A stretch of DNA of 64,000 nucleotides, from positions 2,768,501 to 2,832,500 of the forward strand of contig CP099605.1 of the NCBI GenBank assembly GCA_024372625.1, read 5' to 3'. The stretch comes from Comamonadaceae bacterium OTU4NAUVB1 (GTDB taxonomy: Bacteria > Pseudomonadota > Gammaproteobacteria > Burkholderiales > Burkholderiaceae_C). Under the pieces are notes generated by a model, which did no database searches, was not told the DNA's origin, and saw only the letters and a program-made list of their open reading frames with translations. The position numbers and the translations under genes were made by a program. The first letter of the stretch is position 1, and each line of letters opens with the position of its first letter. This document shows positions 45,805 through 54,567 of this stretch, in pieces.

Positions 45805-46860
45805 TCAGCCGAACAGGCCGCCTTCGGCGCGCTGCGGCGGCGCCACGCCCAGGTGGCGGTAGGCGGCCAGCGTGGCGATGCGCCCGCGCGGCGTGCGCTG
45901 CAGGTAGCCCTGCTGGATCAGGTAGGGCTCGATCACGTCCTCGATGGTGCCGGGCTCCTCGCCGATGCTCGCGGCGATGTTGTCCAGGCCGACCGGGCCG
46001 CCGTCGAAGCGGTGGATGACGGCCTCGAGCATCTTGCGGTCCATGAGATCGAAGCCCTGCGGATCGACGTCGAGCATGGCCAGCGCGCGGTTGGCGATGT
46101 CCTCGGTGATGCGGCCCTCGCCCTTGACCTGCGCGTAGTCGCGCACCCGGCGCAGCAGCCGGTTGGCGATGCGCGGCGTGCCGCGCGAACGCCGCGCGAT
46201 CTCGAAGCCGCCAGCCACGTCGGTGGGCACGTCCAGCAGCCGCGCGCTGCGCGTGACGATGAGGGCGAGCTCCTCGGGCGTGTAGAACTCCAGGCGCGAG
46301 ACGATGCCGAAGCGGTCGCGCAGCGGGTTGGTCAGCATGCCCGCGCGCGTGGTGGCGCCCACCAGCGTGAAGGGCTGCAGGTCGAGCTTGATGCTGCGCG
46401 CGGCCGGCCCCTCGCCGATCATGATGTCGATCTGGTAGTCCTCCAGCGCGGGGTAGAGGATTTCCTCGACCACCGGCGAGAGCCGGTGGATCTCGTCGAT
46501 GAACAGGACGTCGTTGCGCTCCAGGTTGGTCAGCAGGGCGGCCAGGTCCTTGGGCTTTTCCAGCACCGGGCCGGAGGTCTGGCGCAGGTTCACGCCCAGC
46601 TCGGCGGCGATGATGTGCGAGAGCGTCGTCTTGCCCAGGCCGGGCGGGCCGAACAGCAGGACGTGGTCGAGCGCCTCGGCGCGCTTCTTGGCCGCGCCGA
46701 TGAAGATCTCGAGCTGCTCGCGCACCTTGGCCTGGCCGACGTACTCGTCGAGCAGCTTGGGCCGCAGCGCGCGTTCGATGGCCTCCTCGTTGGGAGATGC
46801 CGGCGCGGCCGACACCATGCGGGGCGGCGCCGGGGCGAAGTCGTCGGTCTGGATGGTCAT
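45805..46860 (-). CDS. ruvB: Holliday junction branch migration ATPase RuvB
   Basis: Hexameric motor that moves Holliday junctions with RuvA. Walker A is [13 protein letters not shown] near residue 66, Walker B is [12 protein letters not shown] and sensor 1 GATTRAG; the C-terminal winged helix contains [12 protein letters not shown]. The 351-residue length is normal. In E. coli ruvA and ruvB are adjacent; here ruvA is about 6 kb away at 53014-53586, on the same strand, with the lipid operon between them on the other strand. Confidence 0.97.
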   Translation of the reverse strand: MTIQTDDFAPAPPRMVSAAPASPNEEAIERALRPKLLDEYVGQAKVREQLEIFIGAAKKRAEALDHVLLFGPPGLGKTTLSHIIAAELGVNLRQTSGPVLEKPKDLAALLTNLERNDVLFIDEIHRLSPVVEEILYPALEDYQIDIMIGEGPAARSIKLDLQPFTLVGATTRAGMLTNPLRDRFGIVSRLEFYTPEELALIVTRSARLLDVPTDVAGGFEIARRSRGTPRIANRLLRRVRDYAQVKGEGRITEDIANRALAMLDVDPQGFDLMDRKMLEAVIHRFDGGPVGLDNIAASIGEEPGTIEDVIEPYLIQQGYLQRTPRGRIATLAAYRHLGVAPPQRAEGGLFG

Positions 46861-47036
46861 GGAAGAGGTCGTTCGCTGGTGAGTTTAGTCCGGGCACGGT
46901 GCCGGGCCGTCCCGTGCGGGCACGTCCTTCTCCAGATGGCATCGGGCACCCGGAGTGTCAAGCGCCCCGCCCCGCCTTCGCAGGCAAAATGTGGCGGCCA
47001 CGCGCGTGGCCACATGACGAACCAGGGAGCCAGCAC

Positions 47037-47702
47037 GTGTCGATCTACGAACTGAAGCCTCGCTTCCAGGCACTGCTGCGCCCGTCGGTGGTCCGGCTCC
47101 ACGCCAGGGGCGTCACCGCCAACCAGGTGACGCTGGCGGCCTGCGGCGTGTCGGTCGCCCTCGGGCTCTGGCTCTTCTTCGCCGCCCCCCCGCCCACGGC
47201 CTTCGCGCTCGTGCCGCTGTGGATGCTGCTGCGCATGGCGCTCAACGCCATCGACGGCATGCTGGCGCGCGAACACCACCAGCAGACCCGCCTGGGCGCC
47301 CTGCTCAACGAACTGACCGACGTGGTCTCCGACGCGGCGCTGTACCTGCCGTTCGCGCTGGTCGCGCCACTGGGCGGTTTCTGGGTCGGCACGGTGATCG
47401 TGCTGGCCGGCCTGAGCGAGTTCGCCGGCGCGCTCGGGCCGACGGTGGGTGCCTCGCGCCGCTACGACGGCCCGCTGGGCAAGAGCGATCGCGCCTTCGT
47501 CTTCGGCGCCCTGGGGCTCTGGGTGGCGCTGGGCTGGCCGCTGGCGGACTGGACGCGCGGTCTGATGCCGCTGCTGGCGGCACTGGTGGCCTGGACCGTC
47601 GTCAACCGCGTGCGCAAGGCACTGGCCGAGGCCGCCCCCGCCACGCCGGGCGCGACGACCCACGCCACCATCGAACAGGAAACACCCACAGGGATCGAAT
47701 GA
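47037..47702 (+). CDS. CDP-alcohol phosphatidyltransferase family protein (YnbA-like)
   Basis: Membrane enzyme predicted to transfer a phosphatidyl group from CDP-diacylglycerol to an alcohol, 221 residues with about five or six hydrophobic segments. The active-site signature reads DGMLAREHHQQTRLGALLN then ELTD. The canonical form is D-G-x2-A-R-x8-G-x3-D-x3-D, so the third Asp is Asn here. The GTG start has AGGGAG upstream; the frame extends further but that would cross into ruvB sequence. First gene of a six-gene operon; its stop overlaps the next start (ATGA). The accepting alcohol is unknown. Confidence 0.85.
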   Translation: MSIYELKPRFQALLRPSVVRLHARGVTANQVTLAACGVSVALGLWLFFAAPPPTAFALVPLWMLLRMALNAIDGMLAREHHQQTRLGALLNELTDVVSDAALYLPFALVAPLGGFWVGTVIVLAGLSEFAGALGPTVGASRRYDGPLGKSDRAFVFGALGLWVALGWPLADWTRGLMPLLAALVAWTVVNRVRKALAEAAPATPGATTHATIEQETPTGIE

Positions 47703-49465
47703 CGGACATCGCGCCACGCAATCACGAAGAACTGCATTTCCAGACACACGACGGCGAAGCGCTGTTCTACCGGCACTGGCCCGCCACCGGTGCGGCACGG
47801 CGCGGCGCCGTGCTGCTGTTCCACCGCGGCCACGAACACGGCGCCCGCATGGCGCACCTGGTCGACGAGCTGAACCTGCCCGACTTCGACTTCTACGCCT
47901 GGGACGCGCGCGGCCACGGCCGGTCGCCGGGAGCGCGCGGCCACAGCCCGAGCTTCGGGACCTCGGTGCGCGACGTGCAGACCTTCGTACAGCACATCGG
48001 CACCGCCCACGGGGTGGCCGAGCACGACCTCCACGTGGTGGCGCAGAGCGTGGGCGCGGTGCTGATCGCCACCTGGGCGCACGACCACGCCCCCAGGGTG
48101 CGCGGCCTCACGCTCGCCTCGCCCGCCTTCAAGGTCAAGCTCTACGTGCCCTTCGCGCGCGCCGGGCTGGCCCTGATGCACCGGCTGCGCGGCCTGTTCT
48201 TCGTCAACAGCTACGTGAAGGCGCGGTTCCTCACGCACGATGCGGGGCGCATCGCCAGCTACCAGAGCGATCCGCTCGTCTCGCGACCCATCGCGGTCAA
48301 CGTCCTGCTGGGGCTGTACGAGGCCGCCGACCGCGTGGTGGCCGACGCCAACGCCATCACGCTGCCGGTGCAGCTGCTGATCTCGGGGGCCGACTGGGTG
48401 GTGCACCACGCGCCCCAGCACCGGTTCTTCGAACGCCTGGGCAGCGCCGTGAAGACCAAGGTCGAGCTGCCGGGCTTCTTCCACGACACGCTCGGCGAGA
48501 AGGATCGCGCGCCGGTCGTGGCGCAGGTCCGGGAGTTCATCCTGCAGCGCTTCGACGCGCCGGCAGCGCCGGTGGACCGGCGCGAGGCGCACCTCGCCGG
48601 CGAGACGGCCGACGAGTCGCGCGCGCTGGCCGCGCCGCTGCCACCGCTGTCGCCGCGTGGCCTCTACTGGGCCACGACCCGCGCCGGCCTGAAGCTCGGC
48701 GGCACGATGTCCGAAGGCATCCGGCTCGGGCACGACACGGGATTCGACTCGGGCAGCACGCTCGACTACGTCTACCGCAACCGGCCCGGGAGCCGCTCGG
48801 CCCTCGGCCGCGCCATCGATCGCACCTACCTGGACTCCATCGGCTGGCGCGGCATCCGCCAGCGCAAGGTACACGTGGAGGAACTCATGCGCATCGCCAT
48901 GGAACGGCTCGCCGAGGCGCATCGCGAGGTGCGGGTGATGGACATCGCCGCCGGCCACGGCCGCTACGTGCTCGACGCGGTGCTCGCCAGCCCGGTCAAG
49001 GCCAGTTCCATCCTGCTGCGCGACTACAGCGACGTCAACGTGCGCGACGGGCAGGCGCTCATCATGGAGAAGGGCCTGGAGGACGTCGCGCGGTTCGTGC
49101 AGGCCGACGCCTTCGACCGCATCGGACTGGCCAGCGTCACGCCGCGCCCGACCCTGGCCGTGGTGTCGGGCCTGTACGAACTCTTCCCCGACAACGCCCT
49201 GGTGCGCCGCTCGCTCGCGGGCGTGGGCGACGCGGTGGAGGACCGCGGCTTCCTGGTCTACACCGGACAGCCGTGGCATCCGCAGCTCGAGATGATCGCG
49301 CGCGCGCTCACCAGCCACCGCCAGGGCGAGGCCTGGGTGATGCGCCGCCGCACCCAGGACGAACTGGACCAGCTGGTGGAGGAAGCGGGCTTCCGCAAGA
49401 TCGACCAGCGGATCGACGAGTGGGGGATCTTCACGGTGTCCCTCGCGGTGCGCGTCACGCAATGA
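47699..49465 (+). CDS. Alpha/beta hydrolase fused to a class I SAM-dependent methyltransferase (YnbC-like)
   Basis: 588-residue two-domain protein. The N-terminal alpha/beta hydrolase (about 1-285) resembles monoacylglycerol lipases: FHRGHEHGARM, WDARGHGRSPGARG, nucleophile Ser in VVAQSVGAV (Ala replaces the first Gly of GxSxG) and a late His in GFFHDTLGEKDR. The C-terminal methyltransferase (about 390-588) carries SAM-binding motif I MDIAAGHGRYVLDAV. E. coli YnbC has the same fusion. A lipid or fatty-acyl substrate is plausible because the neighbours are phospholipid enzymes. Start and stop both overlap neighbours by ATGA. Confidence 0.85.
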   Translation: MTDIAPRNHEELHFQTHDGEALFYRHWPATGAARRGAVLLFHRGHEHGARMAHLVDELNLPDFDFYAWDARGHGRSPGARGHSPSFGTSVRDVQTFVQHIGTAHGVAEHDLHVVAQSVGAVLIATWAHDHAPRVRGLTLASPAFKVKLYVPFARAGLALMHRLRGLFFVNSYVKARFLTHDAGRIASYQSDPLVSRPIAVNVLLGLYEAADRVVADANAITLPVQLLISGADWVVHHAPQHRFFERLGSAVKTKVELPGFFHDTLGEKDRAPVVAQVREFILQRFDAPAAPVDRREAHLAGETADESRALAAPLPPLSPRGLYWATTRAGLKLGGTMSEGIRLGHDTGFDSGSTLDYVYRNRPGSRSALGRAIDRTYLDSIGWRGIRQRKVHVEELMRIAMERLAEAHREVRVMDIAAGHGRYVLDAVLASPVKASSILLRDYSDVNVRDGQALIMEKGLEDVARFVQADAFDRIGLASVTPRPTLAVVSGLYELFPDNALVRRSLAGVGDAVEDRGFLVYTGQPWHPQLEMIARALTSHRQGEAWVMRRRTQDELDQLVEEAGFRKIDQRIDEWGIFTVSLAVRVTQ

Positions 49466-50826
49466 CCGCCCGTGCGGCGCGACGACCCTGGCGGCGCGCC
49501 GCCGCGTGGCTGGCGTTGCTGGGGCCGCTGTTCTACGCGACCTACGGCCTGGCCAACTGGTGGGCCACGACCCGCGCGAGCGTGCCGTCGGTGGCCTTCG
49601 GGTGGGAGCGGCACGTGCCGTTCTGGCCCTGGACGATCTTTCCGTACTGGACCATCAACGTCTTCTACGCGCTGTCGCCGTTCCTGGCACGCGATCGCCA
49701 TGCGCTCGACCGGCATGCGCTGCGCCTCGTCACGGCCACGCTGGTGGCCTGCGCCTGCTTCATCGCATGGCCGCTGCGCTTCGACTTCGGGCAGCCCCCG
49801 GTCGACGGCGCGCCGGCGTTCCTGTTCGAGGCGCTGCGCAGCTTCGACCAGCCGTTCAACCAGGCGCCGTCGCTGCACGTCGCGCTGGCGGTGATCCTGT
49901 GGGACTGGTATCGCCGGTCGCTGGCCGGGCCGAGGCGGCGCCGGGCGCGGTGGGTGCTGCACGCCTGGACCTTCGCCATCTGCGCCTCGGTGCTCACCAC
50001 GTGGCAGCACCACGTCGTCGACATCCCGACCGGTGCACTGCTCGGCGTGTTCTGCGTCTGGCTGTGGCCGCTGGAGCGCGTGGTGTCGATGCCGCGGGCC
50101 TGGCGCCGTGCGCGCGACGCGCAGCGCTGGAAGCTGGCGGCGGCGTACGCGCTGGGCGCGGCCGCGTGCCTCGGCGCGGCCCTGCTTGGCGGCGGCGTCG
50201 CGCTGTGGCTGGCGTGGCCGGCCGCCTCGCTGGCGCTGGTGGCGCTCATCCACATGGGCTTCGGCACGCGCGGCTTCCAGATGGACGGCCACGGCCGCAT
50301 GGGCTGGGCGGCGCGCTGGCTGCTGGCGCCCTACCGGCTCGGTGCCGCCCTCAACGCCCGGTGGTGGACGCGCGGCATGCCGGCCTCCGTCGAGGTGGTC
50401 CCGGGCCTGCGGCTGGGCCGGCGGCCGACGCGGGCCGAATGGCTGGCGGCCGGGCGGCCGCGCCTGGTGAGCCTGTGCGCCGAGCTGCAGTTGCTCGCCG
50501 ACGTGCCGCACGCACGGTGCGTGCCGCTGCTCGATCTGGTGGTGCCGCCCGCGGTGCGGCTGCGGCGCGCCGCGGCGGTCATCGAAGGACAGCGCCGCGC
50601 GGCGCCGGGCACGGCGGTGTGGGTCTGCTGCGCGCTCGGTTTCTCGCGCAGTGCGGCCGCATCCATCGCCTGGCTGGCGCGCCACGGCGCGACCGACGGC
50701 ATCGGGAGCGTGGCGCGGGCCGAGGCCGCCGTGCGACGCGCGCGACCGCAGACCGTGCTGCGCAACGCCTGGCTCGCCGCCCTGGCAACCCTCGAACCGC
50801 GCACGGAAGGCTCGCGCCATGACTGA
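49462..50826 (+). CDS. PAP2 phosphatase fused to a dual-specificity phosphatase domain (YnbD-like)
   Basis: 454-residue membrane protein. The N-terminal PAP2-type region (about 1-210, several hydrophobic segments) has PSLHVALAVILW and QHHVVDIPTGALLG, the second and third motifs of lipid phosphatases. After two further hydrophobic stretches (about 230-275) comes a cytoplasmic Cys-phosphatase domain with the CX5R loop WVCCALGFSRSAAA near residue 395. The usual His before the nucleophile is Cys. DSP enzymes such as PTPMT1 act on phosphatidylglycerophosphate, so a lipid-phosphate substrate is plausible. The domain set matches E. coli YnbD. Confidence 0.83.
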   Translation: MTARAARRPWRRAAAWLALLGPLFYATYGLANWWATTRASVPSVAFGWERHVPFWPWTIFPYWTINVFYALSPFLARDRHALDRHALRLVTATLVACACFIAWPLRFDFGQPPVDGAPAFLFEALRSFDQPFNQAPSLHVALAVILWDWYRRSLAGPRRRRARWVLHAWTFAICASVLTTWQHHVVDIPTGALLGVFCVWLWPLERVVSMPRAWRRARDAQRWKLAAAYALGAAACLGAALLGGGVALWLAWPAASLALVALIHMGFGTRGFQMDGHGRMGWAARWLLAPYRLGAALNARWWTRGMPASVEVVPGLRLGRRPTRAEWLAAGRPRLVSLCAELQLLADVPHARCVPLLDLVVPPAVRLRRAAAVIEGQRRAAPGTAVWVCCALGFSRSAAASIAWLARHGATDGIGSVARAEAAVRRARPQTVLRNAWLAALATLEPRTEGSRHD

Positions 50827-51268
50827 GAACGAACGCACCGCCTGCGCCACGCTGGCCGCCCTGCTGCGCGCCACGGCGCTGCTGGCGTCATGGGGTTTCG
50901 CCCTCACCGGCATCGCCGCGCTGGTGCTCGCGCTGACGCTGCGATCGCTGCCGCTCACCTCGGCCATGGGTTTCGGGGCGGTGGTGATCCTCGGCGCGCT
51001 GGAGCGCTATTTCGCGTTCCGGCTGCGCCTGGACGAGGCGCTGTTCGACGGCCTGGCGCGCGGCACCGTCGCCTCGCTCGGCGCGCTCGACGCGGCCCTG
51101 TCGTCGCTGGGCCTGCGCGGCGCGCCGCCCCGGTCGACGCGGCCGTCCGTGCGCGCGCTGGACGAGCGGCTGCAGGGCACCCGTGCGCTGCTGCAGCGCC
51201 ACGCCATCGTGGTCGCCTGCCAGAGCGCCATGTTCCTCCTTGCCTTGATCACCCAGGACGCCGCGTGA
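50819..51268 (+). CDS. Small membrane protein of the lipid operon
   Basis: Function not recognised. The 149-residue product begins MTENERTACATLAALLRATA and has three hydrophobic segments (about 10-40, 50-68 and 130-148). Between the last two is a positively charged, Leu-rich stretch with repeated Leu-Arg that may be amphipathic. It overlaps the preceding stop by eight bases and the following start by GTGA, so it is probably a working subunit or chaperone of the pathway. It has no counterpart in E. coli ynbABCD. Confidence 0.72.
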   Translation: MTENERTACATLAALLRATALLASWGFALTGIAALVLALTLRSLPLTSAMGFGAVVILGALERYFAFRLRLDEALFDGLARGTVASLGALDAALSSLGLRGAPPRSTRPSVRALDERLQGTRALLQRHAIVVACQSAMFLLALITQDAA

Positions 51269-51996
51269 CCCCCACCGATTCCGACGCCTCCGGCCTCCCG
51301 CACCGTCCCGCGCGCACCGCCCTCAGGCGCGGGCTCGCCATCGCGGCGGGCCAGCTCATCATCGGCGCGGCCGGGTTGCTCACCGGGGTGCGCGCCATCT
51401 GGTCGGGCACCGCTCCCAAGGCCGAGCAGACGCTGTACTTCGCCAACCACACCAGCCACGGCGACTTCGTGCTGCTGTGGGCCACGCTGCCCCCCGACCT
51501 GCGCGCGCGGACGCGGCCGGTGGCGGGTCAGGACTACTGGGAGGCCTCGAAGCTGCGCCACTTCATCGGCCACGACGTGTTCAACGCGCTCATGATCCGG
51601 CGCGACGGCACTGGCGAGGGCGGCAACCCGGTCGACCAGATGAAGGCGGCGCTGGACGGCGGCGACTCGCTCATCATGTTTCCCGAAGGCACGCGCAACA
51701 CCGGCGACGACGTCCTGCTGCCGCTCAAGAGCGGGCTGTTCCACCTAGCGCGCGCCTGCCCCCGGGTGCGGCTGGTGCCGGTGTGGATCGAGAACCTGAA
51801 GCGCGTGCTGCCCAAGGGCGTGCTGGTGCCGATCCCGCTGGCCTGCACGGTGCGCTTCGGCGCGCCGCTCGCGCTGGCCGAAGGCGAGGACAAGGCGTCG
51901 TTCCTGGCCCGTGCCCGCGCCGCCATGCTCGACCTGCGTCCCGAGTACGACCGCGTCGACCCGAACGGGCGCGACGGAGCGGGCGCCGCGCCATGA
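51265..51996 (+). CDS. PlsC-type lysophospholipid acyltransferase
   Basis: Predicted 1-acylglycerol-3-phosphate acyltransferase family member, 243 residues. The catalytic HX4D motif is NHTSHGDFV and the substrate-phosphate motif is MFPEGTRNTGDD. One N-terminal hydrophobic segment (about 25-42) would anchor it. The GTG start overlaps the previous stop (GTGA) and has AGGA upstream. It may acylate lysophosphatidate for the CdsA-like enzyme encoded next, or reacylate a lysolipid made by the hydrolase. Confidence 0.87.
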   Translation: MTPTDSDASGLPHRPARTALRRGLAIAAGQLIIGAAGLLTGVRAIWSGTAPKAEQTLYFANHTSHGDFVLLWATLPPDLRARTRPVAGQDYWEASKLRHFIGHDVFNALMIRRDGTGEGGNPVDQMKAALDGGDSLIMFPEGTRNTGDDVLLPLKSGLFHLARACPRVRLVPVWIENLKRVLPKGVLVPIPLACTVRFGAPLALAEGEDKASFLARARAAMLDLRPEYDRVDPNGRDGAGAAP

Positions 51997-52949
51997 CCGC
52001 GCTCTCCCCGTCCGCGTGGACCACGCTCAAGCTCTTCGGCGGCATCTTCGGCGTGCTGGCGCTGGCCTCGGCCATCGGCGCGCTGCTCAGGTGGCGCGTG
52101 GCGCGCGGCCAGCCGCACCCGGTCCTGGACAACCTCGTTGCGCGCGTGAACGCCTGGTGGGTGATGGTGGCGGTCATCGGCCTGGCCTTCGCCTTCGGCC
52201 GGGGCGGCGTGATCGTCCTGTTCTACCTGATCTCGTTCTACGCGCTGCGCGAATTCATCAGCCTGGCCTACACGCGGCGCGGCGACCACGGCGCGATCGC
52301 GCTGGCCTTCTTCGTCGTGCTGCCGGGCCAGTACGTCCTGATCTGGATCGACTGGTACGGGCTCTATTCGCTCTACATCCCGGTCTACGCCTTCCTCATC
52401 CTGCCCATCCTGGCGGCGGTGGGCGGCGACACGCAGCGCTTCCTGGAGCGCACCTCCAAGCTCCAGTGGGGCCTGATGGTGTGCGTGTTCTGCATCAGCC
52501 ACGTGCCCGCGCTGCTCATGCTGCAGATCCCGGGCTTCGAGGGCCGCAACCTGCTGCTGATCGCGTTCCTCGTCATCGTGGTGCAGGGCAGCGACGTGCT
52601 GCAGTACGTGTGGGGCAAGCTGCTGGGCCGCCACAAGGTGGCCCCCGGGCTGTCGCCCTCCAAGACCTGGGAGGGCCTCGTGGGCGGCGTGGCGAGCGCC
52701 ACCGCGCTGGGGGCGTCGCTCCACTGGGCGACGCCCTTCAACCCCTGGCAGGCTGCGCTCATGGCCTTCGTCATCTGCCTGATGGGTTTCTTCGGCGGCC
52801 TGGTGATGTCGGCCATCAAGCGCGACCGGGGCGTGAAGGACTGGGGTTCGATGATCGAGGGCCACGGCGGCATGCTCGACCGGCTGGACTCGGTGATCTT
52901 CGCGGCGCCGATCTACTTCCACGCGCTGCGCTACGCGTGGGTGCCGTGA
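51993..52949 (+). CDS. Phosphatidate cytidylyltransferase (CdsA/YnbB-like)
   Basis: Membrane enzyme expected to make CDP-diacylglycerol from phosphatidate and CTP, 318 residues, about eight hydrophobic segments. The CTP_transf signature is nearly complete near the C-terminus: SAIKRDRGVKDWGSMIEGHG then GMLDRLDSV. SPSKTWEG is the other conserved segment. The stop of the acyltransferase gene overlaps its ATG (ATGA). As a second cds-type gene dedicated to this operon it would supply the CDP-alcohol transferase. A housekeeping cdsA is expected elsewhere. Confidence 0.9.
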   Translation: MTALSPSAWTTLKLFGGIFGVLALASAIGALLRWRVARGQPHPVLDNLVARVNAWWVMVAVIGLAFAFGRGGVIVLFYLISFYALREFISLAYTRRGDHGAIALAFFVVLPGQYVLIWIDWYGLYSLYIPVYAFLILPILAAVGGDTQRFLERTSKLQWGLMVCVFCISHVPALLMLQIPGFEGRNLLLIAFLVIVVQGSDVLQYVWGKLLGRHKVAPGLSPSKTWEGLVGGVASATALGASLHWATPFNPWQAALMAFVICLMGFFGGLVMSAIKRDRGVKDWGSMIEGHGGMLDRLDSVIFAAPIYFHALRYAWVP

Positions 52950-53013
52950 GCGCGGTGCGCGCGCGGTCCGGGCCCCGCCCGGGCGCCGCGCCCGTCACCG
53001 GGCGGCGGACGGC

Positions 53014-53586
53014 CTACTTGGCCAGCGCCCGCAGCGCCAGCTTGATGCCCTCGCCTACCGTCGCGTCCCGGGGCAGCGCCTTGAGCGCGGCGGCGGCTTC
53101 CTTGTCGCTGTAGCCCAGCGCGAGCAGCGCCTGCAGGATGTCGGCCTGCGCGTCGGTCTCGGCATGGGCCGGCAGCGCGAGATCGGCGCCGAGCTTGCCC
53201 TTGAGTTCGAGCAGCAGCCGCTCGGCCGTCTTCTTGCCGATGCCTGGCAGCTTCACCAGCCGCCCGGTGTCCTGCAGGGTGACGATCTGCGCCAGTTCGC
53301 CCACGCTCAGTCCCGAGAGCACGCCCAGCGCCATGCGCGGGCCGACACCGGTGATCTTGATCAGGTGGCGGAATGCCGCGCGCTCCTGGTGCGTGCCGAA
53401 GCCATAGAGGATCTGCGCGTCCTCGCGCACCACGAAATGCGTCAGCAGCGAGATGCGCTCGCCGGTGTGAGGCAGGTTGTAGAACGTGCTCATCGGCACG
53501 TCGACCTCGTAGCCGACGCCGTTGCAGTCCACCACCACCTGGGGTGGATTGCGCTCGGCCAGCGTGCCGGTCAATTTGCCTATCAT
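53014..53586 (-). CDS. ruvA: Holliday junction branch migration protein RuvA
   Basis: Junction-binding partner of RuvB. The N-terminal OB fold starts [11 protein letters not shown]. The two helix-hairpin-helix motifs are visible in [17 protein letters not shown] and [17 protein letters not shown], and the C-terminal RuvB-binding domain includes [16 protein letters not shown]. The 190-residue length is normal. It is not adjacent to ruvB and is divergent from the PhoH-like gene. Confidence 0.97.
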   Translation of the reverse strand: MIGKLTGTLAERNPPQVVVDCNGVGYEVDVPMSTFYNLPHTGERISLLTHFVVREDAQILYGFGTHQERAAFRHLIKITGVGPRMALGVLSGLSVGELAQIVTLQDTGRLVKLPGIGKKTAERLLLELKGKLGADLALPAHAETDAQADILQALLALGYSDKEAAAALKALPRDATVGEGIKLALRALAK

Positions 53587-53617
53587 GGGTTTCCTTCAAC
53601 GAACCCGGAATTATCCT

Positions 53618-54565
53618 TTGATCGTCCGACACACTTTCAAGCCCCTCAACAACGCGCGCCTGGGCCACCTGTGCGGCCCGCTCGACGAGCACCTGCGCCG
53701 CATCGAGGAAGCGCTGGGCGTGACGATCGCGCACCGCCACGAGCAGTTCAAGGTCGACGGCCCCAAGGCCATCGCCGACCAGGCCGTCGAGGTGCTGCAG
53801 GCCCTCTACGAGATCGCCGACCGGCCGATCGACGCCGCCGTGGTGCAGCTCACGCTGGCGAGCGACTCGGGCATGGGCGCCGACGGCGAGGACGCCCCGA
53901 TGCTGGTCACGCGCCGCGCCGACCTGCGCGCCCGAACGCCCACGCAGGCGGCCTACCTCGCCAACATCGCCGCCCACGACATCACCTTCGGCATCGGCCC
54001 GGCGGGCACCGGCAAGACCTACCTCGCGGTGGCCTGCGCGGTCGACGCGCTCGAGCGCAGCGCGGTCCAGCGCATCGTGCTCACGCGCCCGGCGGTCGAG
54101 GCCGGCGAGCGCCTGGGCTTCCTGCCGGGCGACCTGTCGCAGAAGGTCGACCCCTACCTGCGACCGCTCTACGACGCGCTCTACGACCTCATGGGCAACG
54201 ACAAGGTGCAGAAGGCCTTCGAGCGCAACGCGCTGGAGATCGCGCCGCTGGCCTTCATGCGCGGGCGCACGCTCAACAACGCCTTCGTCATCCTCGACGA
54301 GGCGCAGAACACCACCCCGGAGCAGATGAAGATGTTCCTCACGCGCATCGGCTTCGGCGCCAAGGCCGTGGTGACGGGCGACGTCAGCCAGATCGATCTG
54401 CCCAAGACGCAACTCTCCGGCCTGGTCGATGCCGAGCGCGTGTTGAAGCGCGTCAAGGGCATCGCCACCACGCGCTTCACCAGCGCTGACGTGGTGCGCC
54501 ATCCGCTGGTGGCGCGCATCGTCGATGCCTACGACGGTGTGCGCAAGCGCGCCGGCACGGCCTGA
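53618..54565 (+). CDS. ybeZ: PhoH-family ATPase YbeZ
   Basis: P-loop ATPase linked to the endoribonuclease YbeY in RNA metabolism. Walker A is [13 protein letters not shown] and Walker B is [17 protein letters not shown], followed by [11 protein letters not shown]. An N-terminal KH-like domain precedes them. I chose the TTG at 53618 ([14 protein letters not shown]), which matches the start of YbeZ proteins, giving 315 residues. An in-frame ATG at 53585 overlaps the ruvA start region and is the alternative. ybeY follows three bases after the stop. Confidence 0.9.
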   Translation: MIVRHTFKPLNNARLGHLCGPLDEHLRRIEEALGVTIAHRHEQFKVDGPKAIADQAVEVLQALYEIADRPIDAAVVQLTLASDSGMGADGEDAPMLVTRRADLRARTPTQAAYLANIAAHDITFGIGPAGTGKTYLAVACAVDALERSAVQRIVLTRPAVEAGERLGFLPGDLSQKVDPYLRPLYDALYDLMGNDKVQKAFERNALEIAPLAFMRGRTLNNAFVILDEAQNTTPEQMKMFLTRIGFGAKAVVTGDVSQIDLPKTQLSGLVDAERVLKRVKGIATTRFTSADVVRHPLVARIVDAYDGVRKRAGTA

Positions 54566-54567
54566 CC

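Noticed and set aside
47037..47702. Housekeeping phosphatidylglycerophosphate synthase (pgsA)
   Set aside because: The active-site Asp to Asn change and the operon partners point to a separate YnbA-like subfamily.
51993..52949. Calling this gene the main cdsA of the cell
   Set aside because: Housekeeping cdsA in betaproteobacteria usually lies near dxr, rseP and bamA; here it is embedded in a specialised operon.
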